DNA of 64,000 nt from MED660 sp002691025 (GCA_002170485.2 NHDZ02000131.1:8497-72496), one strand, 5' to 3'; counted from the first letter of the stretch, positions 37,763-47,351 are shown. Numbers and translations are program-made. The notes: generated by a model not told the origin, from the letters alone.

Positions 37763-38920
37763 TCAGCCAGCAGGACGAAGCAGCCAACGACCTGCACGAA
37801 GCGCTTCCGGATCCCCATGCACCTTCCCGGGATCATCGGCCAACTTGATGACCGGGACGCCATCGATGCTCCACATCTTCAGGACCACATGAATGGGCTC
37901 GCTTCCTGCGAAGTCATTGGTGAAGTGGGTTCCGATACCGAAGCTCAGCCGGATCCGGCCTTTGAAATACCGCTGGATCGCGAGAGCCTTTTCGACATCC
38001 AGGCCGTCACTGAACACGATGGTTTTTGTATCGGGTCGGATGCCAATGGATTCATAATGACGAATGATGCGGTCTCCGAAAGCAAAGGGATCGCCACTGT
38101 CGTGCCGGACTCCGTCCAGGGTTCGAGCCAGAGCCGGATCGAAATCCGCCAGGAAGGCGTCCAGCCCAAAAGTGTCGGTCAGGGCGATCCCCAGACGACC
38201 TTCGTAGATTTCGATCCAGCGTTGCAGCGCACGTTGATTCGCATGAGGCAAACCCTCCAAGCCGGAGACACCCATGATCCACTCGTGGGCCATGGTCCCG
38301 ATGGCCATCAGGTCGAAGACGCGGGCAAAGTGCAGATTCGATGTGCCGGTAAAGCCGGTTTTCCCCATCGCTTGTCGAATGAAGATCTCCTGGCTTTGGG
38401 GATTCCGTCTGCGACGAGTTCCGAAATCGGCGAAGAGACATCCCCCTTGGCTCAGGGCCGTCGACTTGCCATCTGCCATCCTGGCCTGATCATCCAGGGT
38501 CCAGTTCGTATCGCAATGGATGAAATACTGTTCAGTGATGACCGCCAGCAGGGGTACTTCCCACAAGATCGTCTGGCTCCATAGGCCTCGCACACGGAGA
38601 TGGAACTGCCCCTGATCGTCAATGCGGAAATCGAGCTCATCCGGATTGAAGCGGTAGTCATGGAGATAGGCGAGGAAATCAGGACGGTCCAGGACGTCCA
38701 GTCGATCCCGTATATAGGCGACCTCCTCGGCTTGCAGTCGCATCTCAGCCAGCTGGTCCAGCTGCCTTCTGAATCCCTGAAGAAAGGCCTCGTTGTACCC
38801 ACCACGCGGATCACGATCGAAAAAACGATACTCAACCTCGGCATCCGGGTAATGACGAAGCACCGCATTCATCATCGTGAATTTATAGAGATCGTTATCG
38901 AGGATCGACTGAATGGGCAC
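37763..38920 (-). CDS. pncB: Nicotinate phosphoribosyltransferase
   Basis: A 385-residue enzyme of NAD salvage converting nicotinate and PRPP to nicotinate mononucleotide. Characteristic segments: LDNDLYKFTMMNAVL at the N-terminus, FRIDDQGQFHLRV, the GTSNLHFARVFDLMAIGTMAHEW run and DSGDPFAFGDRII, then KTIVFSDGLDVEKA and GIGTHFTNDF near the C-terminus. The GTG at 38920 is chosen over longer frames because GGAG lies 6 bases upstream and the N-terminus then matches E. coli PncB. It is 153 bases upstream of the A-T-TE gene. Confidence 0.95.
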   Translation of the reverse strand: MPIQSILDNDLYKFTMMNAVLRHYPDAEVEYRFFDRDPRGGYNEAFLQGFRRQLDQLAEMRLQAEEVAYIRDRLDVLDRPDFLAYLHDYRFNPDELDFRIDDQGQFHLRVRGLWSQTILWEVPLLAVITEQYFIHCDTNWTLDDQARMADGKSTALSQGGCLFADFGTRRRRNPQSQEIFIRQAMGKTGFTGTSNLHFARVFDLMAIGTMAHEWIMGVSGLEGLPHANQRALQRWIEIYEGRLGIALTDTFGLDAFLADFDPALARTLDGVRHDSGDPFAFGDRIIRHYESIGIRPDTKTIVFSDGLDVEKALAIQRYFKGRIRLSFGIGTHFTNDFAGSEPIHVVLKMWSIDGVPVIKLADDPGKVHGDPEALRAGRWLLRPAG

Positions 38921-39122
38921 CCAAGGCTCCGTTTTGAGGCGCGTCTGGCCCGCGCGGAGTCTAGTGGAATCCGGGAAAAGGCGTACCCACCTCCAGGCGT
39001 ACCCACTCAAGCCCAGAGCCGACAAGCGAACCGGAGATGATTTGCAGCCCCATGGCATTCCGAACTACTCTTTGCCGGGCCTCCCCCTTCTTGCATTCAA
39101 ATGCTCGGGAAAGTCCGCAAAA
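38921..39122. other. Divergent intergenic region, pncB / TMTC-like gene
   Basis: A 202-base gap between divergent genes. Open frames extend through it but show no homology. Promoters are expected; I see no clear element. Confidence 0.5.
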
Positions 39123-40979
39123 ATGCCCGACAAGGCCTCGCCGGCTCCCATCAACCTACGGATCACCCTGCTCTGTGTGGCCTTGATTTCCGTCCTCACG
39201 GCCTTGATCTACGCCCAGGTGATCGAGCATGAGTTCATCGACTGGGATGACTACAGCTACTACGTCCACAACCCCCATCTGGATGGCGTGTTCTCTTTCG
39301 TCGATTTCACCAAAGCCTTCACAGAGCCCTATTTCGCCAACTGGTCGCCTCTGTCTTCGATTTCCATCCGGTTGGGAGATGCGGTGCATGGACTCGATCC
39401 CGGCTGGGTCCTGATCACCAATGTCGTGCTCCACGGACTCGCGGCAATCCTGCTCTTCCTGGCCCTGTACCGACTCACAGGCCAGTGGGCCCCCAGTGCC
39501 TTCGTGGCTCTCGCCTTCGCGGTTCATCCCCTTCACGTGGAGTCGGTCGCCTGGGCGTCCGAAAGAAAAGACGTCCTCGCCGGCTTCTTCTGGATGGGCA
39601 CGCTCTGGGTCTATGCCCTCTACACCGAAAACAAATCGGGACCGCGATACGCGGCCGTGCTTCTTCTTTCCCTTTTGGCCCTGCTCGCCAAGCCCTCCGC
39701 CGTCCCACTCCCCCTGACCCTGCTGCTTCTCGACTTCTGGCCCCTTCACCGTCTAGTGGAGACGCGCGAGAGGAATCGGGCCCTTCTCGAGAAGGTCCCC
39801 CTGGTGCTGATCGCCGTCGGCATAAGCCTCTCCACCTACTGGGCCCAATCGTCGGCGGGCGCGGAACACTCCGACCTCTACCCCTTCGATCAGAGACTGA
39901 TCAACGCAGGGACGAGTTATTGGAAGTACGGGGTCGATTTCTTCTGGCCCAGCCAACTTTCACCCTATCACGTCTACCTCTCCGAGGATGTCCTCTACTC
40001 ATGGCCAAGCCTCTTCTTCTTCCTCGCCCTGGTCGCGCTCACCGGGCTGGCTTTCTCGCAGTCCAGGAAACGACCCTATCTCCTGATGGGTTGGATCTGG
40101 TTCGGCGTCACCCTGGTCCCCATGGTGGGCCTGATCCAGGTCGGCGGTCAGTCTCGCGCGGATCGCTATATGTACATCCCCGCCATTGGCCTCGCCCTGG
40201 CTCTGGCCTGGTGGGGGAAGGAATTTGCCGAGAAGCGACCGTCTCTACGGCGGCCCCTGATTGTTCTCGGCCTCATCGTGACCCTGGTCTGGACCGGCCT
40301 CGCTCGGCACCAGGTCGGCTATTGGGAGAACACCCTCACACTCTTCAATCATGCGGTCGATCTCAACCCCGACAACCAGATGGCTCACGACAAACTCGGC
40401 GTCACCCACTGGAACAACGGAGAGGCTGAACTCAGCGAAGAGCACTTCAAACGGGCTCTTGAGGTCAGACCCGAATGGGGGGAGTCACGCCTGCGCCTGG
40501 CACTCGTATACAACGCCCAGGGGCGGTTCGATGAAGCCCGATCCCAGCTCCGGCTCGCACTGGCCACAGGAGCGGACCCGGCCGAAGTCCATGCCGGCCT
40601 CGGTATCGCGGCCCAACAGACGGGAGATGACCCCCTGGCCGCCATCGAGTATCGACGCTCCCTTGACCTCGAACTCGTCAACGAAAGATCGGCCATCACC
40701 AACAACCTCGCCTGGCTCCTGGCCACGACGCAATACCGCACTCTCCGGGATCCGCAGGAGGCCATTCGCCTGGCTCAACTGGCCAGCGAAGCCGACCCCC
40801 TGCACGCCGACTACAAGTCCACCCTGGCGGCCGCCCATGCCGCCGCGGGTGACTTCCCCATGGCGGTCTCGACCCAACTGGAGGCCCTGGCCCTGCTGGA
40901 CGAAGAAGCCGACCCCGAACAAGAGGTGCTCTTCCAAGGCCAGCTGAGACGCTTCCGCGCCGGCATGCCCGTCCACTGA
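39123..40979 (+). CDS. TMTC-like polytopic membrane protein with C-terminal TPR domain
   Basis: A 618-residue protein. Residues 1-about 410 are a multi-helix membrane region with a conserved acidic loop (FIDWDDYSYYVHNPHL) after the first helix, and HPLHVESVAWASERKDVL, both diagnostic of the TMTC/GT-C-like family. Residues about 415-600 contain several TPR repeats (AHDKLGVTHWNNGEAELSEE). Eukaryotic TMTC proteins are O-mannosyltransferases; bacterial homologues are common in deltaproteobacteria and planctomycetes and mostly untested. A lipid-linked sugar donor is expected from the fold. Confidence 0.82.
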   Translation: MPDKASPAPINLRITLLCVALISVLTALIYAQVIEHEFIDWDDYSYYVHNPHLDGVFSFVDFTKAFTEPYFANWSPLSSISIRLGDAVHGLDPGWVLITNVVLHGLAAILLFLALYRLTGQWAPSAFVALAFAVHPLHVESVAWASERKDVLAGFFWMGTLWVYALYTENKSGPRYAAVLLLSLLALLAKPSAVPLPLTLLLLDFWPLHRLVETRERNRALLEKVPLVLIAVGISLSTYWAQSSAGAEHSDLYPFDQRLINAGTSYWKYGVDFFWPSQLSPYHVYLSEDVLYSWPSLFFFLALVALTGLAFSQSRKRPYLLMGWIWFGVTLVPMVGLIQVGGQSRADRYMYIPAIGLALALAWWGKEFAEKRPSLRRPLIVLGLIVTLVWTGLARHQVGYWENTLTLFNHAVDLNPDNQMAHDKLGVTHWNNGEAELSEEHFKRALEVRPEWGESRLRLALVYNAQGRFDEARSQLRLALATGADPAEVHAGLGIAAQQTGDDPLAAIEYRRSLDLELVNERSAITNNLAWLLATTQYRTLRDPQEAIRLAQLASEADPLHADYKSTLAAAHAAAGDFPMAVSTQLEALALLDEEADPEQEVLFQGQLRRFRAGMPVH

Positions 40980-41092
40980 TCTCCGGCCCCCCAACCCGTC
41001 CATTGGGCGTGGTATTCTACGCAAACGAATTCCATTCCCCGGAACCCTGGAAGGTGGTTTCTTCCAGGACTCCCTCAAAGACGGAGAACCGC

Positions 41093-42157
41093 ATGACTCA
41101 AATCGACCCCGACAAGCTCAAACAACTTTCTTTCTCCGTCTGGAATTTCAAGCAGGGTGAAATGGTTTCCATGATGATCCACCTCGGAGACCGACTCGGG
41201 CTCTACCGAGCCATGGATGGAGCCGGGCCCATGACGGCCGCGGGTTTGGCGGACCGCACGGGCCTGAAGGAACGCTGGCTACTCGAATGGCTGCGAGGTC
41301 AGGCTGCGGCTCGGCTGGTGGACTCTTCCGATGGCGAAACCTTCGAACTCTCGGCCGAAGCCGCCGCTGTGTTGTCCGATGAAACGGGCCTTTCTTTTGC
41401 CGCCGGCGCCTTCTCTTCTCCCATGCCCCCGGAAACCCTCGACAAGCTGGCTGAAGCCTTCCAGACCGGAATCGGCCTGAGCTACGAAGAACTGGGACCC
41501 AATGCCGCTCACCGCACGGAACGCATGCTGGGGCCCTGGACGCGGCAGGCTCTCGTTCCCGACCTCATCCCCCGACTCGACGGAGTCAAGGAAAAGCTCT
41601 CCAACGGGGCACTGGTCGCCGACGTGGGCTGTGGCGGTGGCATCGCGGTGGCCACCATGGCGGCGGCCTTTCCGGATTCGACCTTTCACGGCTATGACCC
41701 GAGCAACCACGCCATCAGCCGCTGCAACGACAAGGTCAGCCAGGGAGACTTGAAGAACCTGCAGACTTTCGTCGCCGGCGGCGAAGACCTGCCAAAGGAG
41801 CCCACCTACGACTTCATCATCACGTTCGATTGCCTCCACGACATGACGCACCCGGCCGAAGTGGTTTCGGCCATCCGACGCGCACTCAAGCCCGATGGCA
41901 CCTGGCTCATCAAGGACATCCGCAGTTCCGGGAATTTCCAGACGAACATGAAGAACCCCATGCTCGCCATGTTCTACGGCTTTTCGGTTTCCGCATGCAT
42001 GTCGTCCGCTCTTTCGAAGCCAGACGGCGCGGGACTGGGAACCCTGGGCTTCCCGCCTGAAGTCGCGGAAAGCATGACACGGGAGGGCGGGTTCAGCCGA
42101 TTCACGCTGCACGACATCGACGATCCGAGCAACCTCTACTACGAGGTACGGCCCTGA
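41093..42157 (+). CDS. SAM-dependent methyltransferase with N-terminal winged-helix domain (Rv2258c-like)
   Basis: A 354-residue protein. Residues about 15-95 form a dimerisation/winged-helix domain (GDRLGLYRAMDGAGPMTAAG, WLLEWLRGQAAARLV). The Rossmann methyltransferase follows with motif I VADVGCGGGIAVA and the acidic loop FHGYDPS, then FDCLHDMTHPAEVV. This architecture matches the Rv2258c family and O-methyltransferases of secondary metabolism. The start at 41093 has GGAG 7 bases upstream. 113 bases separate it from the TMTC-like gene. Substrate unknown. Confidence 0.85.
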   Translation: MTQIDPDKLKQLSFSVWNFKQGEMVSMMIHLGDRLGLYRAMDGAGPMTAAGLADRTGLKERWLLEWLRGQAAARLVDSSDGETFELSAEAAAVLSDETGLSFAAGAFSSPMPPETLDKLAEAFQTGIGLSYEELGPNAAHRTERMLGPWTRQALVPDLIPRLDGVKEKLSNGALVADVGCGGGIAVATMAAAFPDSTFHGYDPSNHAISRCNDKVSQGDLKNLQTFVAGGEDLPKEPTYDFIITFDCLHDMTHPAEVVSAIRRALKPDGTWLIKDIRSSGNFQTNMKNPMLAMFYGFSVSACMSSALSKPDGAGLGTLGFPPEVAESMTREGGFSRFTLHDIDDPSNLYYEVRP

Positions 42158-42205
42158 ACACGCGGCCTTCCGGCCCTTCCCTGTCGCTCCTGCCCAGAGC
42201 CCACC

Positions 42206-42907
42206 TCAAGCCGGGATCCGGAAGACTTCATCCGAAATCCACATGATGGACTGAGCGCGGTCGACGAATTTTTCTTCGTCTTCCGCAAAGCCCATGTCCC
42301 CATTGGACCGTCCCGCCTCAAGCAACGCATCCACCGAGGCCAGATGCAGGACGGAAACACTGCTGAAGTGTCGAAACGAAAAGCCCGAAAGCCGGATGGC
42401 ACGCGCCGTGGCGTCGGGATCCAGATGGATCTGGGTATATCCCTGTATGCCTTCCATACTGAGTCCAAACCTGGAGTGCTCTTCCGCGTAGTACCGCAGG
42501 TAGGCCTCCGCGGTGAAGTCATCCCGCCGCTTCATGCAGTACTGATAACGGATGGACGTGGGCTCGCCGGTCCGGAAGACCTTCTTCGCACCGACCTGGG
42601 CCACCGAAAGTTCCGGTTGGATGAGTGAATCCAGCCGAGAACCCACCTCGCGACTCCATCCCTGGAAATGGGTGTCCGCATCAGGTGCATGCAATTCCAA
42701 CTCAAGCGAAGCATCAAAGCCCTGAACGGGACCTCCATCGCCGGCCATTCGAAACAGGTCCTCTTGTTGGGCCGACATCACCGTGGCCGAAATCGGTTCG
42801 CCCTGAAGACCAGCACACCACTCCCGAGCCAACTCAAGCAGACGGCCTACCAGTTCGGCGGATCTTCCTGGGCGAGCCCGGAAATGAAGAAGGAGAAGGG
42901 ACTGCAT
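42206..42907 (-). CDS. EthD-domain (dimeric alpha/beta barrel) protein
   Basis: A 233-residue protein with two ferredoxin-like halves. The N-terminal half (SLLLLHFRARPGRSAELVGR, residues 1-95) resembles ABM-type monooxygenase folds. The C-terminal half carries an EthD motif (YCMKRRDDFTAEAYLRYYAE, then EHSRFG). EthD-type proteins accompany P450 or aromatic/ether degradation systems, with mostly unknown chemistry. It converges on the methyltransferase (48-base gap) and is 9 bases downstream of the TTC38-like gene, so those two are probably co-transcribed. Confidence 0.75.
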   Translation of the reverse strand: MQSLLLLHFRARPGRSAELVGRLLELAREWCAGLQGEPISATVMSAQQEDLFRMAGDGGPVQGFDASLELELHAPDADTHFQGWSREVGSRLDSLIQPELSVAQVGAKKVFRTGEPTSIRYQYCMKRRDDFTAEAYLRYYAEEHSRFGLSMEGIQGYTQIHLDPDATARAIRLSGFSFRHFSSVSVLHLASVDALLEAGRSNGDMGFAEDEEKFVDRAQSIMWISDEVFRIPA

Positions 42908-42916
42908 GAAGAGACC

Positions 42917-44209
42917 TCAGATGAAATGGGACGTGGACTTCCGGGTGCCCGGGAAGACGTCGAACAAAGCAGCCATGGATTCCCTCCGGCCCAGCTTCTC
43001 GAACGCCCTGAGCAACGTGACTCGGAACAGATCGTTCTGAGCGTCACTCCCTCCCACTCGTGGAATCTCGCGAATGGCAGGTTCAAGAGACTCCACCACG
43101 CCCGACGCATCTCTCCTCCCCCAGGCAATCGCCGCCTCCACGACAGGAATTCCAGCTTCCCTCCAAACGAGGCGACGGTCTTCGGGCTGTGCCTTCGCCG
43201 ATTGCTCCACCGCTTCTCGCAAGCACACCACATCCTCGTCCCGACCCACGCGAGAAAGAGCATGCGCATGGTGGGCCGCCACGAACGGGTTCATGCCTTC
43301 GGAAGAGAGGGATGCGCAGGCCTCCGCCACCTCACTCCAGATCTTCTCATCCACCTCAAGACCCGCCATCTCTATACGCCAGAGCAAGGAGACGGCATCC
43401 ACCTGCTCAGAGCACGAGTCGGGCGTCTGTCCCCAGATCACATCCTTGAAGAGTTGGAAAGTGCCCTCTTCATCGCCATCCAGGAGTCTGAAAAGAGCCA
43501 GGTGCCATGCGTTGTGCCCATGGATCGAAAAGAGAGGGTGGGTCCACATAGGGAGGAAACCTTCCTGTTCTCTTCTACCTCGAGCGAGATCATCCGTCAC
43601 AAACGCCGCGTGAGCCAAGGCGTGATGCGTCCACGCCGACTCAGGGCGAAGACCCAATGCGCGATCCGCCTGACGACGAGCCTCTTCATATCGTCCATCC
43701 AGTTCCAACGAGAAGGCATACATCCCGAGCAGCTCAGCATGATCGGAATTGTGCGGGGCCAGCCTTTCCATCTGGGCTCGATAGCGGGGGCCCGCATGAT
43801 GCTGCCCCGTCAGGTAGTAGAGGAACTCGCAGGCTTTGGCCGATACCAGATCACGCGGAAACTCGGAGGTGAGTTGCTCCAGACTCCGCATCGCACCTTC
43901 GAGGTCATCCTTCAACCAGAGTTGGAGTGCGTCGAAGAAGTTGCGTTCGCGAACCCCTGCATCCCCGAGAGAAGGCTCTGCCCGATGCAACCAGTTGGCT
44001 GCCGTTCGATTCCCCTCGCGCGTACCCGCATAGACGAAAAAGAGAGCGGCATACATCTGCAGGAGGGCACAACCGGGAGCGCGCTCCGCCGCATCGACGA
44101 TGCCGTCGAGCCCGCCCTCCATGGCCAGCAGTCGCTCACGGAACAAATCCATCGCCGCGATGGATTCAGCATCCGCACCAGTCACCGAGAGCCCTCGCGA
44201 GTCATCCAT
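42917..44209 (-). CDS. TPR-domain protein, TTC38-like
   Basis: A 430-residue soluble protein without signal peptide. It is all-helical, with TPR-like repeats and motifs found in the TTC38 family (HNSDHAELLGMYAFSLELDG, RPESAWTHHALAHAAFVTDDL, and HPLFSIHGHNAWHLALF). TTC38-type proteins are widespread but not biochemically defined. It is divergent from the secreted-protein gene at 44383 across a 173-base gap. Confidence 0.8.
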   Translation of the reverse strand: MDDSRGLSVTGADAESIAAMDLFRERLLAMEGGLDGIVDAAERAPGCALLQMYAALFFVYAGTREGNRTAANWLHRAEPSLGDAGVRERNFFDALQLWLKDDLEGAMRSLEQLTSEFPRDLVSAKACEFLYYLTGQHHAGPRYRAQMERLAPHNSDHAELLGMYAFSLELDGRYEEARRQADRALGLRPESAWTHHALAHAAFVTDDLARGRREQEGFLPMWTHPLFSIHGHNAWHLALFRLLDGDEEGTFQLFKDVIWGQTPDSCSEQVDAVSLLWRIEMAGLEVDEKIWSEVAEACASLSSEGMNPFVAAHHAHALSRVGRDEDVVCLREAVEQSAKAQPEDRRLVWREAGIPVVEAAIAWGRRDASGVVESLEPAIREIPRVGGSDAQNDLFRVTLLRAFEKLGRRESMAALFDVFPGTRKSTSHFI

Positions 44210-44382
44210 TCACGACGAGTTTGGGAAATTACATATCCCCCCGCAAGCGATCTGGAATGCTCCCCTCTGGGAACTCACGCAGCCTTCGACGGCAGGCCAG
44301 CATGCCAATTCATGCAGAACCCTGGAAGTGGACAGATCATCGAAATGCGGACTACGCTTCTGGATCTTCACAGGAGGTCCAC

Positions 44383-44958
44383 ATGGCCCAGATCACACGT
44401 ACTCCGACCCGACCCAGGCATCTTCTTCTGCTTCTTCTTTCCGGACTCCTGCTGGCCGGTCCAGGATGGGCGGACGACAAGCAGCGCGCCATGATGACGG
44501 TGGTGGGCGCGACCGCCAACGCCGACGGAAAATCCCAGATCGATTCCCAGATCATCGAGGAGTGCGTACAGAGTCTGCCCACGGCGTCGGAATTGGAGCC
44601 CGTGGTCAACGCGAAGTCGAAATACCTGAAAATGATCAACGGCGACATCAACGACAACCGATCGGTCAGGACCTACAGCGCGGAAATCGATCTGACCTAC
44701 GTGATCTTCCAACGGCGGCTCGTGACCGTGACCACCAGTTCGATTGAAAAAAGCGAACCCGTCTTCAAGGAAGTCGACGGTCGATTCGACCAGTCAAAAC
44801 AGTTTGTCTCCAACTCGGAAAACGGAGACGCCTACGCGGGCCGTGAGTACGTCCACGACTACTACTTCTCGACGGCCGAGGCGGCCATCAAGGATGTCAA
44901 ATCCCGGGCCAATGCGTGGCTGAAGCAGAAAAGAGCCACCATGTGCAAGCCGAAGTAG
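44383..44958 (+). CDS. Secreted protein of unknown function
   Basis: A 191-residue protein I do not recognise. A signal peptide (positive start, RHLLLLLLSGLLLAGPGWA, cut near residue 31) directs it to the periplasm. The mature part is hydrophilic with a Cys at about residue 61 and another near the C-terminus (TMCKPK), which could form a disulfide. Beta-rich segments RTYSAEIDLTYVIFQRRLVT are visible. The start at 44383 has a perfect AGGAGG Shine-Dalgarno 6 bases upstream. It precedes the GT-C-like gene by 69 bases. Confidence 0.7.
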   Translation: MAQITRTPTRPRHLLLLLLSGLLLAGPGWADDKQRAMMTVVGATANADGKSQIDSQIIEECVQSLPTASELEPVVNAKSKYLKMINGDINDNRSVRTYSAEIDLTYVIFQRRLVTVTTSSIEKSEPVFKEVDGRFDQSKQFVSNSENGDAYAGREYVHDYYFSTAEAAIKDVKSRANAWLKQKRATMCKPK

Positions 44959-45027
44959 AGCGAATCGGGTCGAACGCCTTGCTCCAGAGGCTCAAGAACG
45001 AGGCTCGAACTCTGTTAGAATTCCGGC

Positions 45028-46563
45028 ATGCAGCGCGAGACTCTGCCCAAGGTGCAACCGAAAAGGCTTGAGAATATCCTCTGGCTTTTTTCCGTGGCCG
45101 TCGTCGTGGGTCTCGGAATTCAACGTTTTGTTGAAAACGGAGCCTTGTGGATCGATGAGGCTTTCATCGCGATCACGGTGGAAAGCGCGGGCGCACTCGA
45201 TCTCTTCGGTCCCGTGGGCATGGGCCACAGCTTCCCTCGGATCTATCTGCTCGCCATCGACGGCCTGACCCAGGCTCTCGGCTACGAGACCTGGGTCCTG
45301 AGATTGCTTCCTCTCGTCTTCTTCGCTCTGGCGACAGCCCTCTGGTTCCGACTGCTCTTCAATCGGATCTCGGCCTTCCCCATCTTGATGGTGCTGGCCC
45401 TCTTCCTCAACCTGCTTCCCGTGAGTTGGTTCGAATACTCGAGTGCATTCAAGCAGTATTCCTTCGATGTCTTCGCTGCACTCCTGCCCTTCTTTGTCAG
45501 CGAAGACCGGCTGAAGAAATGTTTCCAAGAAGGCCGGTCGCGTTGGATCGCCTTTGTGCTCGCGATTCCTGGCGCTCTCTCCTACACGTACGGGATCGTC
45601 CTCATCGCCCGGCTCGCCGGCTGGTATGCCTATTCACTTCGAGATCGACAGCCTCGCCTCAACCCGGGAGCCGTGGCCATCGCACTCGTCAGCTTCGTGC
45701 TGGCCTCGACGAGCCTCTACCTCACCGATATCCAGTTCATGTCGAACTCCGTCTATGACTTCTGGCGGGGCTCAACCCTTTCTTCCGATGGAATCTCACG
45801 TCTGCGCTTGATCCAACAACTCGTCCTGGGTCCCTATTCGGGACTTCAAGAAGTCGGCCAGCCTGACGGAGTTCCTCTTCTCTTCCTCTACTTCCTCTAC
45901 GCCGTCTTTGCGCTGGGCCTCTTGCGTATCCTCCTGGGTTCGATCCACCCGCGCTTTGATGCGGGGCCCTCCCATTGGGGCAGTCGCTCCCTGGGTGCGC
46001 TGGCCGGCGTGATGGGCCTTCTTTGCGCGTCGTGGCTCATCGACTACCCGATGGCCTCGGGACGTCTGACCCTCTTCGTCCTCCCGCTACTCCAGGTCAT
46101 TCTTTTCGAGGGGTTCTGCACCATCCATCGCGAGGTGGAAAAGCTCCGGGCCGGAGCGTGGATCTCCGTTGGGCTCGGAATCGTCTGGCTTGCCTGTGTG
46201 GCACCTTCCGCAGTCGAAACGAGCCTTCGTTTCATCGAACGGGAGAATCGCGACAACGTCCGATCCCTGTATCCGCAATTCGAGGCCCACGCGGACCTGC
46301 CCATCTACACCATGCCCTTGCTTGTTCCCACCGTGCTCGCCACGCCCAACGGACCTGACTCGTCGCGCTTTGTCATGGGCCCCCCCATAGACACCATCCC
46401 GTGGGGTCAGGAGATCTTCATCATCGACACACATCAGGGACAGTCTCGATATACCGAGGGAAACCCTTTTCCCCGCATGAAAAACGCGGCGACCCAGATG
46501 GACAAACTCCAAGGAAGCTTCGACACGATCTACCTCTACCGCGCGAAATTTCCGGTCCGCTAG
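45028..46563 (+). CDS. Polytopic membrane glycosyltransferase-like protein (GT-C type)
   Basis: A 511-residue protein with about 11-13 hydrophobic helices. The first periplasmic loop has the ALWIDEAF motif (Asp43, Glu44) typical of GT-C/ArnT/PMT-like glycosyltransferases that use lipid-linked donors. The loop SWFEYSSAFKQYSFDVFAA has conserved aromatic and polar residues. The C-terminal domain of about 100 residues is periplasmic (QGQSRYTEGNPFPRMKNAA). No GT family can be assigned by eye. It is 78 bases upstream of an outer-membrane barrel. Confidence 0.72.
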   Translation: MQRETLPKVQPKRLENILWLFSVAVVVGLGIQRFVENGALWIDEAFIAITVESAGALDLFGPVGMGHSFPRIYLLAIDGLTQALGYETWVLRLLPLVFFALATALWFRLLFNRISAFPILMVLALFLNLLPVSWFEYSSAFKQYSFDVFAALLPFFVSEDRLKKCFQEGRSRWIAFVLAIPGALSYTYGIVLIARLAGWYAYSLRDRQPRLNPGAVAIALVSFVLASTSLYLTDIQFMSNSVYDFWRGSTLSSDGISRLRLIQQLVLGPYSGLQEVGQPDGVPLLFLYFLYAVFALGLLRILLGSIHPRFDAGPSHWGSRSLGALAGVMGLLCASWLIDYPMASGRLTLFVLPLLQVILFEGFCTIHREVEKLRAGAWISVGLGIVWLACVAPSAVETSLRFIERENRDNVRSLYPQFEAHADLPIYTMPLLVPTVLATPNGPDSSRFVMGPPIDTIPWGQEIFIIDTHQGQSRYTEGNPFPRMKNAATQMDKLQGSFDTIYLYRAKFPVR

Positions 46564-46584
46564 CTATCTCCGCCTTGCTTTGGC

Positions 46585-46636
46585 ACTCTCCCGTCTCATC
46601 AGAGAACACGACTCAACCAACCCAACAAGGGAGAGT
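46585..46636 (+). promoter_or_regulatory. Inverted repeat pairing with the Shine-Dalgarno of the 46642 barrel gene
   Basis: ACTCTCCC at 46585-46592 is perfectly complementary to GGGAGAGT at 46629-46636, which contains the Shine-Dalgarno 5 bases before the ATG at 46642. Pairing would form an 8-bp stem over a 36-base loop and could occlude the ribosome site. Confidence 0.4.
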
Positions 46637-46641
46637 AAACC

Positions 46642-47295
46642 ATGTACCGATTTCGAATCCTGATCGGCCTCCTGGCCGCCGTCAGCATGTCCTCCATCGC
46701 GAGCGCGCAAGACCAGTACAGTGCCGCGGGTCCCTATGTACAACTCGCCGGTAGCTATGCGCTGTGCAGTCTCAACGCGGCAGACGGAGGCGGAGGTGAC
46801 TGCGGGGATGCCGTGGACAACTCTCTGGGCCTCAATGCCCGAGTCGGCTTCCGATTCAACCGTTTCATCTCAGTGGAAGGCCAGATCGAATGGATTTCAG
46901 GATTCGATGCCAAACCGGGAACCATTCAAGCCCCTCCCGCTGGATTGACCGAGGCATCCATTGAAGCGGTCACCTACACGATCAATGCCCGGCTCTACCC
47001 CATCGAGGGACGGATCCAGCCCTACGCCATCGTGGGACTCGGCGGCGAGAATGTCTGGCTGAATACGAATATCGGAAATTCAGACACCTTCACCTCTTTT
47101 GTCGGTCGTTTCGGCGCGGGTCTGGATATCTACTTGACCAGCCAACTCGCCTTGACGGGTGAATTCACCTATGTGGCCGCCACGGAAGCCAAGGCCACCT
47201 ATTACGGACCTTGGTGGGGAGAGTACTGGACCAACAACAGCGGCCTTGACCCGAGCTACATGTCCGTCAGCTGGGGACTCTCGTATCGGTTCTAG
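46642..47295 (+). CDS. Outer-membrane beta-barrel protein
   Basis: A 217-residue protein. Signal peptide 1-22 (hydrophobic LIGLLAAVSMSS, A-S-A at the cut). The mature part alternates amphipathic strands and loops as in small OmpA-like barrels (GLNARVGFRFNRFISVEGQI, RIQPYAIVGLGGENVWLN, QLALTGEFTYVAATEAK) and ends in SWGLSYRF, whose terminal Phe is the expected BAM signal. A Cys pair (about 40 and 51) lies in an early Gly/Asp-rich loop. A weak hairpin follows the gene but lacks a T-run. Confidence 0.83.
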   Translation: MYRFRILIGLLAAVSMSSIASAQDQYSAAGPYVQLAGSYALCSLNAADGGGGDCGDAVDNSLGLNARVGFRFNRFISVEGQIEWISGFDAKPGTIQAPPAGLTEASIEAVTYTINARLYPIEGRIQPYAIVGLGGENVWLNTNIGNSDTFTSFVGRFGAGLDIYLTSQLALTGEFTYVAATEAKATYYGPWWGEYWTNNSGLDPSYMSVSWGLSYRF

Positions 47296-47351
47296 AGAAA
47301 GCCACGCAAGCAGCGTGCTTTGATGCTCCGGGGCCCGCTGGCCAGAACCGA

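Noticed and set aside
38913..39122. Seventy extra N-terminal residues on the TMTC-like protein
   Set aside because: They overlap the start of pncB and show no membrane or family features; the ATG at 39123 begins the charged leader before the first helix.
47296..47351. Hairpin AAGC-CACGC / GCGTGCTT between the barrel gene and modC, considered as a terminator
   Set aside because: It has a bulge and no T-run on either strand; too weak to list as a terminator.
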